Source: an uncultured Flavobacteriales bacterium (lineage in GTDB: Bacteria > Bacteroidota > Bacteroidia > Flavobacteriales_D > Crocinitomicaceae). Taken from it: 44,128 bases of DNA. The notes under the pieces are model-generated. The model was not told where the DNA came from and did no database searches. It saw nothing but the letters and a program-made list of their open reading frames with translations. The stretch's first letter is position 1. Each line of letters begins with the position of its first letter. Both the position numbers and the translations under genes were made by a program. This document shows positions 35,970 to 43,711 of this stretch, in pieces. The DNA lies in the NCBI GenBank assembly GCA_913046365.1, contig CAJWRM010000021.1:1-44128 (forward strand), given 5' to 3'.

Positions 35970-35986
35970 CGCTTTTGTATTGAATT

Positions 35987-36011
35987 CCCGTTATTTCGGG
36001 GTGCAATATTA
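35987..36011 (-). promoter_or_regulatory. rplS promoter and 5'-end hairpin
   Basis: The minus strand reads TAATATTG (36011-36004, one mismatch to TAnnTTTG), preceded at 18 nt by TTG. Transcription should begin near 36000, so the RNA would open with a small hairpin, CCCG-AAATAA-CGGG (36000-35987). It could stabilise the message or control L19 synthesis. The remaining stretch to 36204 holds only a weak parA promoter, TAAATTTA at 36176-36183. Confidence 0.4.
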
Positions 36012-36204
36012 CAAAAAAAATCTCGTTTACAAGAATACATATGTCTAAAAAAGAGAATATTTTTTATTCACAAAGATCGGTGCAAAATTAAAAGGCTTTA
36101 GATATAAACAAAATTAATTGTCATTTCGTTGAAAAGTTCCTTCTGCTCAGTCAAAATTCAAGCACAACTTCTCTTAAATTTACATTAAACAAATACACTG
36201 AAGG

Positions 36205-37017
36205 ATGGCTAAGATTATTGCAATTGCAAATCAAAAAGGAGGCGTAGGAAAAACAACCACGACAATTAACCTAGGAGGATGCCTTGGTGTATTAGAATAC
36301 AAAACTTTAATCGTAGATGCCGATCCACAAGCGAATGCAACCTCAGGAACTGGATTCAATCCCTCTGCCGTAAAAAATATTTATGATTGTCTTGTACAAG
36401 GCTATCACCCCAAAGATGTAATTGTAAAAACCGAAAGTCCGAATTTGGACATCCTACCAGCACACATCGACTTGGTGGGTGCAGAGCTTGAAATGATTCA
36501 TTTGCCAAACCGTGAGTACTTGCTAAAAGAGGCCTTAGAAAAAGTAAAAGATGATTACGACTTCATTTTAATAGACTGCTCCCCTTCTCTTGGCTTGATA
36601 ACTGTTAACTCATTAGCGGCTGCCGATTCTGTTTTGATCCCCGTGCAATGCGAGTACTTTGCCTTAGAAGGACTAAGCAAGCTACTAAACACAATAAAAA
36701 TTGTGCAAGGGCGTCTAAATGAAACCCTAGAGATCGAAGGAATGCTTCTAACAATGTACGATACACGCTTAAGGTTAGCGAATCAGGTGGTAGATGAATT
36801 AAAAACACACTTCCAGGAGCTTGTATTTGACACTGTTATTCACAGAAACACGACATTGAGTGAAGCGTCAAGCCACGGTGCTACCATCATTATGCACGAC
36901 GCGTCATGTAAAGGGGCGATAAACTATTTAAATTTTGCACGAGAAATTCTTCAAAAGAATGACCTGACAAAAATTGAGAATGGTGATAAATTTATTGAAA
37001 TAGACAATGAACTCTAA
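36205..37017 (+). CDS. parA: Chromosome-partitioning ATPase ParA (Soj)
   Basis: ParA is a DNA-binding ATPase that works with ParB to segregate the origin region. The 270-residue protein has the deviant Walker A motif QKGGVGKTTTT (residues 9-19), LIVDADPQANAT near 35, and DFILIDCSPSLGLITVN near 118. The C-terminus and chromosomal context with housekeeping genes argue for the chromosomal, not plasmid, type. A GAAGG Shine-Dalgarno-like stretch precedes ATG 36205. The last 11 nt overlap parB. Confidence 0.95.
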   Translation: MAKIIAIANQKGGVGKTTTTINLGGCLGVLEYKTLIVDADPQANATSGTGFNPSAVKNIYDCLVQGYHPKDVIVKTESPNLDILPAHIDLVGAELEMIHLPNREYLLKEALEKVKDDYDFILIDCSPSLGLITVNSLAAADSVLIPVQCEYFALEGLSKLLNTIKIVQGRLNETLEIEGMLLTMYDTRLRLANQVVDELKTHFQELVFDTVIHRNTTLSEASSHGATIIMHDASCKGAINYLNFAREILQKNDLTKIENGDKFIEIDNEL

Positions 37018-37882
37018 TTCAGATAAAAAACCAGCATTAGGTAGAGGACTCAGCGCTATTCTGCAAAATTCAGAGACAGATGTAACCTCAGCAAGAACAG
37101 CTCCAGCAGGATCTGTTTCCGAGATTACTATTGGCGCGATTGAAACGAACCCATTCAATCCACGAACGAATTTTGAAAAAGAGGCATTATTTGACCTTCG
37201 CGATTCTATTCTTGAACACGGAATCATACAGCCACTTACTGTACGCAAGATGGGTCATGACAAGTATCAGCTTATTTCTGGCGAGCGAAGGTACCGGGCA
37301 TCTCAGCTTGCTGGCCTGAAAACTGTTCCTGCCTACATACGAATCGCCAATGACCAAAACATGCTGGAGTATGCTTTGGTTGAAAATATACAGCGAGAAG
37401 ACCTCAATGCCATAGAAATAGCACTTTCATATGAACGCCTATTGTCGGAATGCGCACTTACACAAGAAGAATTGAGCGACAAAATTTCAAAATCGCGGTC
37501 CAATATTGCCAATTACATCCGCCTATTAAAGCTACCTTCAGAAATACAAGCTGGTTTAAGAGACCGATTAATCACGATGGGCCATGCAAGGGCTTTATTG
37601 GCCCTGAGCTCTGAATCAGACCAGCTTCTTCAATATAAAGACATTCTTGAGAATAAACTTTCTGTGCGAGCGATCGAAGAAAAAGTGAAAGGGCAAAAAC
37701 CAGTAATAAAATCGAGTACGCAAGCGGTGCATTTTCCTGCTGAAACAAAGGCATCACTCACCTCCTACTACAATACCCCAATTAATATTTACCAAAACAA
37801 AAATGGAGCTGGTAAAATTCAGTTCAACTTCTCAAGCGAAGAAGAGCTCCAACGATTGGTCAAATTGCTCGTCAATAAATGA
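37007..37882 (+). CDS. parB: Chromosome-partitioning protein ParB (Spo0J), CTP switch type
   Basis: ParB binds parS sites and spreads as a CTP-dependent clamp. The 291-residue protein opens ALGRGLSAIL, then has the N-terminal domain with NPFNPRTNF, HGIIQPLTVRK and the CTP-binding GERRYRASQ. The helix-turn-helix region is LTQEELSDKISKSRSNIANY and MGHARALLAL. A C-terminal dimerisation segment follows. I did not find an obvious parS-like 16-bp palindrome in the immediate flank by eye. The next ATG overlaps its stop (ATGA). Confidence 0.95.
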   Translation: MNSNSDKKPALGRGLSAILQNSETDVTSARTAPAGSVSEITIGAIETNPFNPRTNFEKEALFDLRDSILEHGIIQPLTVRKMGHDKYQLISGERRYRASQLAGLKTVPAYIRIANDQNMLEYALVENIQREDLNAIEIALSYERLLSECALTQEELSDKISKSRSNIANYIRLLKLPSEIQAGLRDRLITMGHARALLALSSESDQLLQYKDILENKLSVRAIEEKVKGQKPVIKSSTQAVHFPAETKASLTSYYNTPINIYQNKNGAGKIQFNFSSEEELQRLVKLLVNK

Positions 37883-38424
37883 AAGCCTTGACTTCTGTTT
37901 TATTTATGTTGTTGGCACTTAACACTGCTTACAGTCAAGAAGCCACAATAGATACGAACCAAACCCATCCCTTCAATAAAGCGGTAATGTTCTCTGCGAT
38001 TATTCCTGGAGGCGGGCAAGTTTACAATAGCATTAAGAAGAAAAAAGGATTCCGTCACGCCATTTGGAAAGTGCCGTTGATCTATGGAGGTTTGGGTGCT
38101 ACCATATATATGCTTGCTCAAAATCAAAGCATTCAAAAAAACTTGAAGGCCGAATACACCAATCGACTCAATAACGAAACAGGAAGTCCCGAATGGGCGG
38201 ATTACGATGACCAAGGCGTATTATTCTTGTACCAGCAATACCTCGATCAGAGAGACCTATCTATTTTAGCTGTAGGCGCAGTCTATCTTTTCCAAATTTT
38301 AGATGCAGGTGTAGAATCCCATTTTATTTCTTTTGATGTAAGCGAGGACCTTTCGCTTCGGGTGCGCCCCACTATTTTGGGAAATACAACGCCCGGAATT
38401 AACATAAGTTTGAATTTCAAATAA
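37879..38424 (+). CDS. DUF5683 exported protein
   Basis: This 181-residue protein has a signal peptide ending AYSQ (about residue 20). The DUF5683 core follows: MFSAIIPGGGQVYN, KKKGFRHAIWKVPLIYGGLGATIYML and a second hydrophobic helix near LSILAVGAVYLFQILDAGVE. It probably sits in a membrane with two or three helices. The function of the family is unknown, but its place between parB and dapB is conserved in many Bacteroidota as I recall. Translation is coupled to parB by ATGA. Confidence 0.85.
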   Translation: MKALTSVLFMLLALNTAYSQEATIDTNQTHPFNKAVMFSAIIPGGGQVYNSIKKKKGFRHAIWKVPLIYGGLGATIYMLAQNQSIQKNLKAEYTNRLNNETGSPEWADYDDQGVLFLYQQYLDQRDLSILAVGAVYLFQILDAGVESHFISFDVSEDLSLRVRPTILGNTTPGINISLNFK

Positions 38425-38458
38425 ATACAAATCATCAAATAATCATACCTTAGCAGAC

Positions 38459-39178
38459 GTGAAAATAGCAATCATTGGATATGGCAAAATGGGCAAGGAG
38501 ATTGAAAAAGTCGCCCTTGAAAGAAACCATACTATCTCACATGCCTTTTCAGAGGAGAAGCCATTCCTAGACGCTAAAGATGTAGATGCCGATGTGGCCA
38601 TTGAGTTTACGGCTCCAAACCTAGCTGTGCGGCATATGGAGCACTGCCTGCAATTAAACCTACCTGTTGTTGTGGGTACAACTGGATGGGCAGCATCCTT
38701 GCCAAGCATAGAAAAAGCAACTGAATCCCAAAATGGAAGTGTATTATACGCGTCTAACTTTAGCCTTGGCGTTCATTTGTTCTTTGAAATGACTAAAATG
38801 CTGAGCAAATTAATGGATCCATATGACTATCATCCTACGATTACGGAAACACACCATACAGAGAAATTAGACCAACCGAGTGGAACAGCCATCACCACAG
38901 CCGAACATATTTTACAAGAACTTAAAACCCTAAATGAATGGGAGTTAAATGACTCTACTTCTAAAATTGATTTAGATAAATTACCCATTATTTCTAAGCG
39001 TATCGAAAATGTACCAGGCACCCATGAGGTCTCCTTTTCATCAGATATCGATGAGCTTACACTCACACATAAAGCAAACAATAGAAAAGGGTTTGCCCTC
39101 GGTGCGGTAGTCGCTGCCGAATGGCTCCTAGACAAAAAAGGCCTATTCACGATGAGTGATGTACTTAACTTAAAATAA
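38459..39178 (+). CDS. dapB: 4-hydroxy-tetrahydrodipicolinate reductase
   Basis: DapB reduces the product of DapA with NAD(P)H on the way to diaminopimelate for lysine and peptidoglycan. The 239-residue protein has the Rossmann motif IAIIGYGKMG (residues 3-12), EFTAPN near 49, VVGTTGW near 71, and the catalytic THHTEKLDQPSGTA with H132, H133 and K136. It is shorter than the E. coli enzyme, as is usual in this phylum. The start is GTG 38459, and lepB begins 1 nt after its stop. Confidence 0.95.
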   Translation: MKIAIIGYGKMGKEIEKVALERNHTISHAFSEEKPFLDAKDVDADVAIEFTAPNLAVRHMEHCLQLNLPVVVGTTGWAASLPSIEKATESQNGSVLYASNFSLGVHLFFEMTKMLSKLMDPYDYHPTITETHHTEKLDQPSGTAITTAEHILQELKTLNEWELNDSTSKIDLDKLPIISKRIENVPGTHEVSFSSDIDELTLTHKANNRKGFALGAVVAAEWLLDKKGLFTMSDVLNLK

Positions 39179-39179
39179 C

Positions 39180-41060
39180 ATGAGCATACTATATTTTTAC
39201 ATCTTTCTACTTGTTCATCCCTATTTGGCAATGTGGTGGAAATCATTTCCTACCGCTGGACGTGCCTCATGGGAGGCCCTTATTCCGGGATACAACTACT
39301 TCGTAGTATTTAAGATCACTTGTAATAAACCTTTTTGGGCCTTGCTGTTGGCTTTTCCGGGAATTCATTTAATCATGTGGGCAACAGCCAATCTATCCTA
39401 TGTTAGAAGGTTTGGTTATTACTCCTTTACAGATACACTTCAGGGTATCTTTTTCCCTTACTACCTCATGCAGCAGTGCACGAGGGAAGACAGCTTTTTT
39501 GGTCAAGAAACGAATTGGTCAAATTCTGCAGAGCGAGAAACCAGAAAATGGGGAGACCACGTTGCACTATTTCTGTCCTTACCCGTCATTGGTCATATTG
39601 TGGCGATCACTATCGATATGGTTACCCGAGATAAACCAGGGACAAAATCTAGAGTCAAAGAATGGGGAGATTCAATATTATTTGCTTTAGTGGCAGCGAG
39701 TATTATCAGAACTTATGTATTTGAGCCGTTTCAGATTCCTACAGGATCAATGGAGAAAACACTATTGGTAGGAGACTTTCTCTTTGTCAACAAGCTCGCA
39801 TACGGTTCTAAGGTTCCTGTAACACCACTCTCCTACCCACTTGTGCACAATACAGTACCCTGGGTGAACATGAAATCCTACACAGGTCTTGAGAAGGGAG
39901 AATACACGAGATTGCCAGGATTTGGATCCGTCCAGCGAAATGAGGTTGTCGTTTTTAACTACCCGTCAGGAGATACTGCTGTATATGATCCGAGAATGCC
40001 TAATGGCTTGATGGGACATGATTACCACGGCATCCTAAACCAAGAAGCATTTTATCAATACCAGAAAGCAAAAGCTGCAAAGCTGAAACAAGCAAAAAAC
40101 ACTTTATCTGATAGTGCCTTTAATGTGGCCTATGAGAATTTCTGTCAAACTTTTATCAAGAATGCCGCTCCGTGGAGAAAAACAGCCAGAGAGCGACTTG
40201 CAAATGGAAACTTCCCCGAATATATGGGTACCAATGAAAGTTTACCCGCCAAACACGGGGGACTCATCTATAGACCGGTAGACAAAAGAGAAAACTACAT
40301 CAAACGCTGTGTAGGTATTCCAGGAGACACCCTTGAGATCATCGATGCAGTACTTTTCGTGAATGGAAAACCGGCACATGTTGCAGAAAACCAAGCACTA
40401 GAATACCAAATTGACAAGAAGCTCGTCGAGTTCCCAGGAGCATCAGAAATGTTCGAGGAGTATGGCCTTGAAAATGCACCCAATCAATCTAGGATGGATT
40501 TTAGAGATGCTGATTTTCGCAATCCAAACAATTATGTACTGACACTAACGGCGCAACAAAAGAAAGACATAGAAAAGGACTTCAATATCAAGCTTGACTT
40601 AGTACTGGAACCACAATATTCTGACGATACAAATTATGTAGCTACAGGACAAGACCTTATTGACAACATGAATTATTTCCCGAAAGACTTCTATATCAAC
40701 AATACACCTACAAATTTCACACGATTTGTTGTACCTAAAAAAGGAACGACTGTGACTATAAACGCAGAGAACATCGCATGGTATAGAAGAATTATTCGCG
40801 CATATGAAGAACATCAACTTGAGGAAAAGCCAGATGGCATATACATCGATGGACAAAAGACCGATACCTACACCTTCGCCATGAATTACTACTGGCTCAT
40901 GGGAGACAACCGCTACAATTCTGCAGACTCACGCGTTTGGGGATTTGTTCCCGAAGACCATGTTGTAGGTAGAGCATCCTTGGTTTGGCTCTCCAAAAGT
41001 GCCTATATCGAGAGCTTCGGAGGAATTCGTTGGGAACGAATATTTAAATGGATTGAATGA
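39180..41060 (+). CDS. lepB: Signal peptidase I with N-terminal membrane domain and large insertion
   Basis: LepB removes signal peptides at the periplasmic face of the inner membrane. At 626 residues it is about twice the usual size. Residues 1-100 form an extra membrane region (WEALIPGYNYFVVFKI, DUF5684-like), then a transmembrane helix near 165-180 leads to catalytic S190 in PTGSMEKTL and K375 in YIKRCVGIPGDTL. GDNRYNSADSRVWGFVPEDHV closes the fold near 595. About 185 residues separate Ser and Lys, and a further 200 separate Lys from GDNR, both far longer than in E. coli. Such long forms are typical of Bacteroidota. It is coupled to the WbqC-like gene by ATGA. Confidence 0.93.
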   Translation: MSILYFYIFLLVHPYLAMWWKSFPTAGRASWEALIPGYNYFVVFKITCNKPFWALLLAFPGIHLIMWATANLSYVRRFGYYSFTDTLQGIFFPYYLMQQCTREDSFFGQETNWSNSAERETRKWGDHVALFLSLPVIGHIVAITIDMVTRDKPGTKSRVKEWGDSILFALVAASIIRTYVFEPFQIPTGSMEKTLLVGDFLFVNKLAYGSKVPVTPLSYPLVHNTVPWVNMKSYTGLEKGEYTRLPGFGSVQRNEVVVFNYPSGDTAVYDPRMPNGLMGHDYHGILNQEAFYQYQKAKAAKLKQAKNTLSDSAFNVAYENFCQTFIKNAAPWRKTARERLANGNFPEYMGTNESLPAKHGGLIYRPVDKRENYIKRCVGIPGDTLEIIDAVLFVNGKPAHVAENQALEYQIDKKLVEFPGASEMFEEYGLENAPNQSRMDFRDADFRNPNNYVLTLTAQQKKDIEKDFNIKLDLVLEPQYSDDTNYVATGQDLIDNMNYFPKDFYINNTPTNFTRFVVPKKGTTVTINAENIAWYRRIIRAYEEHQLEEKPDGIYIDGQKTDTYTFAMNYYWLMGDNRYNSADSRVWGFVPEDHVVGRASLVWLSKSAYIESFGGIRWERIFKWIE

Positions 41061-41644
41061 CCGCGGTTTTTCCAAGCGCTTATTTTCCGAGCATAGGATA
41101 CCTAAAGGCCTATTTCTCACATAAAGACCGATGTATTGAGGTCTATGAAAGCTTTCCAAAACAAACGTACAGAAACCGCTGTGATATCGCGACGAGCATG
41201 GGAAAGCTTAGATTAAGTATACCCCTCAAAAAACCAGAAGGTTCAAAAACAAAAACCAAAGACGTTCTACTGGATGGTTCAGCCACATGGCAAAAGGAAC
41301 ATTGGCGCAGTATTCGGACCGCTTATGCCTCCGCACCTTATTTTGAGCAGTATGACAAGGAGATCTATCAGCTCATTCATACAGAAAGCAAATACTTAAT
41401 GGACCTAAATTCAGGTATTCTAGAATTTATTCATGGGGTTGTTGACCTTCCTTTTGAAAAACAAGAAACGGCTAGCTACAATACTGACGGAATCATAGAC
41501 CTTCGCAATGAAACATTTGATTCTGTTGAAACACCGGCTTATTTCCAGGTCTTTTCAGAAGAAAATGGATTCATCCCCCACCTATCTATATTGGACCTCT
41601 TGTTCAATGAGGGTCCATTTATCAGAAATTGGATTTTAAGCTAG
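41057..41644 (+). CDS. WbqC-like family protein
   Basis: This 195-residue cytoplasmic protein begins with the family pattern FPSAYFPSIGYLKAYF, then YRNRCDIATSMGKLRLSIPL and the conserved block W.K.HWRSIRTAYASAPYFEQY (about 77-97). WbqC proteins occur in O-antigen gene clusters, but their reaction is not known to me. Here the gene is fixed behind lepB by an ATGA overlap, suggesting an envelope-related role. Confidence 0.85.
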   Translation: MTAVFPSAYFPSIGYLKAYFSHKDRCIEVYESFPKQTYRNRCDIATSMGKLRLSIPLKKPEGSKTKTKDVLLDGSATWQKEHWRSIRTAYASAPYFEQYDKEIYQLIHTESKYLMDLNSGILEFIHGVVDLPFEKQETASYNTDGIIDLRNETFDSVETPAYFQVFSEENGFIPHLSILDLLFNEGPFIRNWILS

Positions 41645-41650
41645 GCACAG

Positions 41651-42169
41651 ATGAGCTACTGCGACTATTGTAATGGCCGTCCAAAAAACGATATGCATCG
41701 CATCTATCATGATACCATCTATGGGCAGAAATGCAGGGATGACCAGGAGCTTTTTGGAAGATTGATTCTAGAGATCAATCAAGCAGGTTTGTCTTGGTCT
41801 ACAATCCTAAAAAAATCAGAAAGCATCCGCAGTGCGTATGCAAATTTTAACATTCAGCAAATTGCAGACTTTGACGAGGCAAAAATCAACGCCCTCATGA
41901 ACGATGAAGGAATTATTCGACATCGTGGTAAAATCAAGGCAATCATTCATAATGCCCAACAGATCCTTGAATTAAAGAAGCAGTACCCTTCTTTTATTCA
42001 TTGGATTGAAGAAAAAGGTGAAATAACTTTGGATGAATGGACAAAAGTCTTCAAAAAGAGTTTTAAATTTGTTGGCAAGGAAATTGTGAAAGAGTTCCTA
42101 ATGGGCACAGGTTTTATAGAAGGCGCACATGAGCCTACTTGCCCAATTTACATTAAATTAATACCTTAA
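41651..42169 (+). CDS. tag: DNA-3-methyladenine glycosylase I
   Basis: Tag excises 3-methyladenine from alkylated DNA. The 172-residue protein keeps the zinc ligands expected from the E. coli enzyme: C4 in MSYCDYC, a His in the YHDTIYG segment (H20), and H160 and C164 in AHEPTC. The substrate-pocket signature is LEINQAGLSWSTILKK (about 40-55), and EGIIRHRGKIKAIIHNA carries the helix-hairpin-type region. It starts 6 nt after the WbqC-like gene, in the same run of plus-strand genes. Confidence 0.92.
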   Translation: MSYCDYCNGRPKNDMHRIYHDTIYGQKCRDDQELFGRLILEINQAGLSWSTILKKSESIRSAYANFNIQQIADFDEAKINALMNDEGIIRHRGKIKAIIHNAQQILELKKQYPSFIHWIEEKGEITLDEWTKVFKKSFKFVGKEIVKEFLMGTGFIEGAHEPTCPIYIKLIP

Positions 42170-42174
42170 TACCG

Positions 42175-42852
42175 ATGAAAAATTTTCTTCTTATTTGTTT
42201 CACCTTTTGTATGGTTCAGGCCATGAACGCACAGGTCAGTATCAGTGCGGGCACGGGATTTTTACGCGGCTTCCAATCTGAAAAATCTTTCTTTGGACTA
42301 CATGGTGGATTTGAGCTACCACGCAACAATGATGTTACCCTTTATGGAAGAGTAGGACAATACTTTGCTCGAAATGAAGATCAAGCGAGCACTGCACTTG
42401 TAACTGCAGAGGACTTTGCAACAGTACCTTATCAATTACAGGTGAACTATTTTTCATCCTTCAATTATACGACCCTTGAGGGAGGCACACGATACTACAT
42501 CGGTAATGACTACGACAATGGTTTTTCCGGCTATGGTGGAAGTAATTTCCTATTGGCCTTCAATTCCGTTAAGCGCGATTATGAAACAACAGATATTACC
42601 GGATTGTATGAATGGGAAGGCCAATACCAAACTGGTGAGAACGAAGAAACTTCGGGCCGTATTATCTCTTTTGCCCTTGGACTACAAGGTGGTGTAAAAT
42701 ATACCATTCCAGGTACAGGAACGGTTTACTTTGACATTAGCGCGCAGTACGCGATTGCAGGTGTTGGCAATAACGAAACGGCTAACAATACGAACCTCTA
42801 CTCCCCACTCTACTTCATATTCAATGTAGGGTTCAGAAAAGACCTATACTAG
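42175..42852 (+). CDS. Outer membrane beta-barrel protein, unknown role
   Basis: This 225-residue protein has a signal peptide ending AMNAQ (about residue 20) followed by glycine- and aromatic-rich strands (FFGLHGGFELP, TLYGRVGQYF, LEGGTRYYIGN, YGGSNFLLAF, ALGLQGGVKYTI), and ends in FIFNVGFRKDLY, a barrel-like C-terminus. No defined family. It begins 5 nt after tag and so belongs to the same transcript. Its TAG interlocks with the aroK stop in CTAG. Confidence 0.75.
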   Translation: MKNFLLICFTFCMVQAMNAQVSISAGTGFLRGFQSEKSFFGLHGGFELPRNNDVTLYGRVGQYFARNEDQASTALVTAEDFATVPYQLQVNYFSSFNYTTLEGGTRYYIGNDYDNGFSGYGGSNFLLAFNSVKRDYETTDITGLYEWEGQYQTGENEETSGRIISFALGLQGGVKYTIPGTGTVYFDISAQYAIAGVGNNETANNTNLYSPLYFIFNVGFRKDLY

Positions 42853-43373
42853 GACCGCTTCAGCTTCTGAATGATTTCTTGGACTACCGCCGGAACCGCA
42901 GCATTGGCATTTACCGTGATATCGGCTTCTGTATAAACCCTTTTGCGTGTTTCAAGTTGTTGCTCCAAAACTTCTTTTCTCTTGCCTAAATCGTCTAATA
43001 AGGGCCTTGAATTGTTATTCTCGAGACGTTGTAGGATAGATACTACATTCGCCTCTAAATAAATGATTGAAGCCATTGGTGAAAGGAAGCCTCTAATTTC
43101 GTCTTGCATCCATGCACCTCCTCCTAGCGCCAAAACGCTTGGACTTGATAAATCTAATTCTAAAACAGTATTCCCTTCTAATTCCCTGAACCTCCCCTCG
43201 CCCTGCTGTGCAAAGATTTCGGCAATAGATATGCCTTCACTTTGTACGATAAGGTCATCTACATCTATAAAGCTAAAATTCAGCTGCTTAGAAAGCGCAG
43301 CGCCAATGGTTGATTTGCCAGAACCACTGAGACCTACAAGAACAATTATATCTGTTTTCGGGTTGATTACCAT
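42849..43373 (-). CDS. aroK: Shikimate kinase
   Basis: AroK phosphorylates shikimate on the chorismate pathway. The P-loop GLSGSGKST lies near residue 14, followed by FIDVDDLI (shikimate-binding Asp), GEGRFRELE and LALGGGAWM (substrate-binding Gly-rich loop). The lid arginine is in NNSRPLLDD. I chose ATG 43373 (174 residues); a GTG three codons further upstream at 43382 is also possible. A degenerate promoter element TAAATTTA lies about 43 nt upstream at 43416-43423. Confidence 0.93.
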   Translation of the reverse strand: MVINPKTDIIVLVGLSGSGKSTIGAALSKQLNFSFIDVDDLIVQSEGISIAEIFAQQGEGRFRELEGNTVLELDLSSPSVLALGGGAWMQDEIRGFLSPMASIIYLEANVVSILQRLENNNSRPLLDDLGKRKEVLEQQLETRKRVYTEADITVNANAAVPAVVQEIIQKLKRS

Positions 43374-43457
43374 ATCATTCACAACTGATTAGAAAAAAAA
43401 GAAATATGATCTGATAAATTTACTTCTTTTATAGTTTGATTTACTGAATATTCCATT

Positions 43458-43465
43458 TATATTTG
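43458..43465 (+). promoter_or_regulatory. TTTG-N19-TAnnTTTG promoter of tRNA-Lys
   Basis: TATATTTG preceded at 19 nt by TTTG is a full consensus promoter for the phylum. It ends 13 nt before the first base of the tRNA. Confidence 0.75.
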
Positions 43466-43478
43466 CACCCTCAAAACC

Positions 43479-43551
43479 GATCTCCTAGCTCAGTTGGTAG
43501 AGCAACGCCCTTTTAAGGCGTGGGTCCTGGGTTCGAGCCCCAGGGGGATCA
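43479..43551 (+). tRNA. tRNA-Lys (anticodon UUU)
   Basis: A 73-nt cloverleaf is complete: acceptor stem GATCTCC/GGGGATC (one G-T pair), D arm GCTC...GAGC, anticodon stem ACGCC/GGCGT with loop CTTTTAA (anticodon TTT), and T arm CTGGG-TTCGAGC-CCCAG. The discriminator is A. CCA is not encoded. Its 3' half is a likely attachment site for the element that begins just downstream. Confidence 0.97.
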
Positions 43552-43575
43552 CTTGGAGAAATCCAAAATCTATCT

Positions 43576-43610
43576 AAAGTCCTTGAAACACTTGTTTTAA
43601 GGGCTTTTTT
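43576..43610 (+). terminator. Terminator after tRNA-Lys
   Basis: AAAGTCCTT pairs with AAGGGCTTT through an extended stem that also includes GAAACA/TGTTTT, and a T-run ends it. It should separate tRNA transcription from the integrase gene. Confidence 0.8.
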
Positions 43611-43651
43611 GCTTTTCTACATTTTCGTTAAAACACGATATCGGTCGAAAT

Positions 43652-43697
43652 TTGTGTCGCCCTTGTGTCGCCTTCACTAAATATATTGTGTCACCTT
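43652..43697 (+). repeat. Three direct copies of TTGTGTCRCC between tRNA and integrase
   Basis: TTGTGTCGCC begins at 43652 and again at 43663, and TTGTGTCACC begins at 43686. The spacings are 11 and 23 nt, close to one and two helical turns, so the copies would lie on the same DNA face. The position between attachment site and integrase start suggests arm-type binding sites for the recombinase or its accessory factor. The function is inferred. Confidence 0.6.
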
Positions 43698-43711
43698 AAT
43701 AAATTAACCCT

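Noticed and set aside
43652-43697. Short CRISPR-like array
   Set aside because: Only three 10-mers with unequal 1-nt and 13-nt gaps; no spacers or cas genes.
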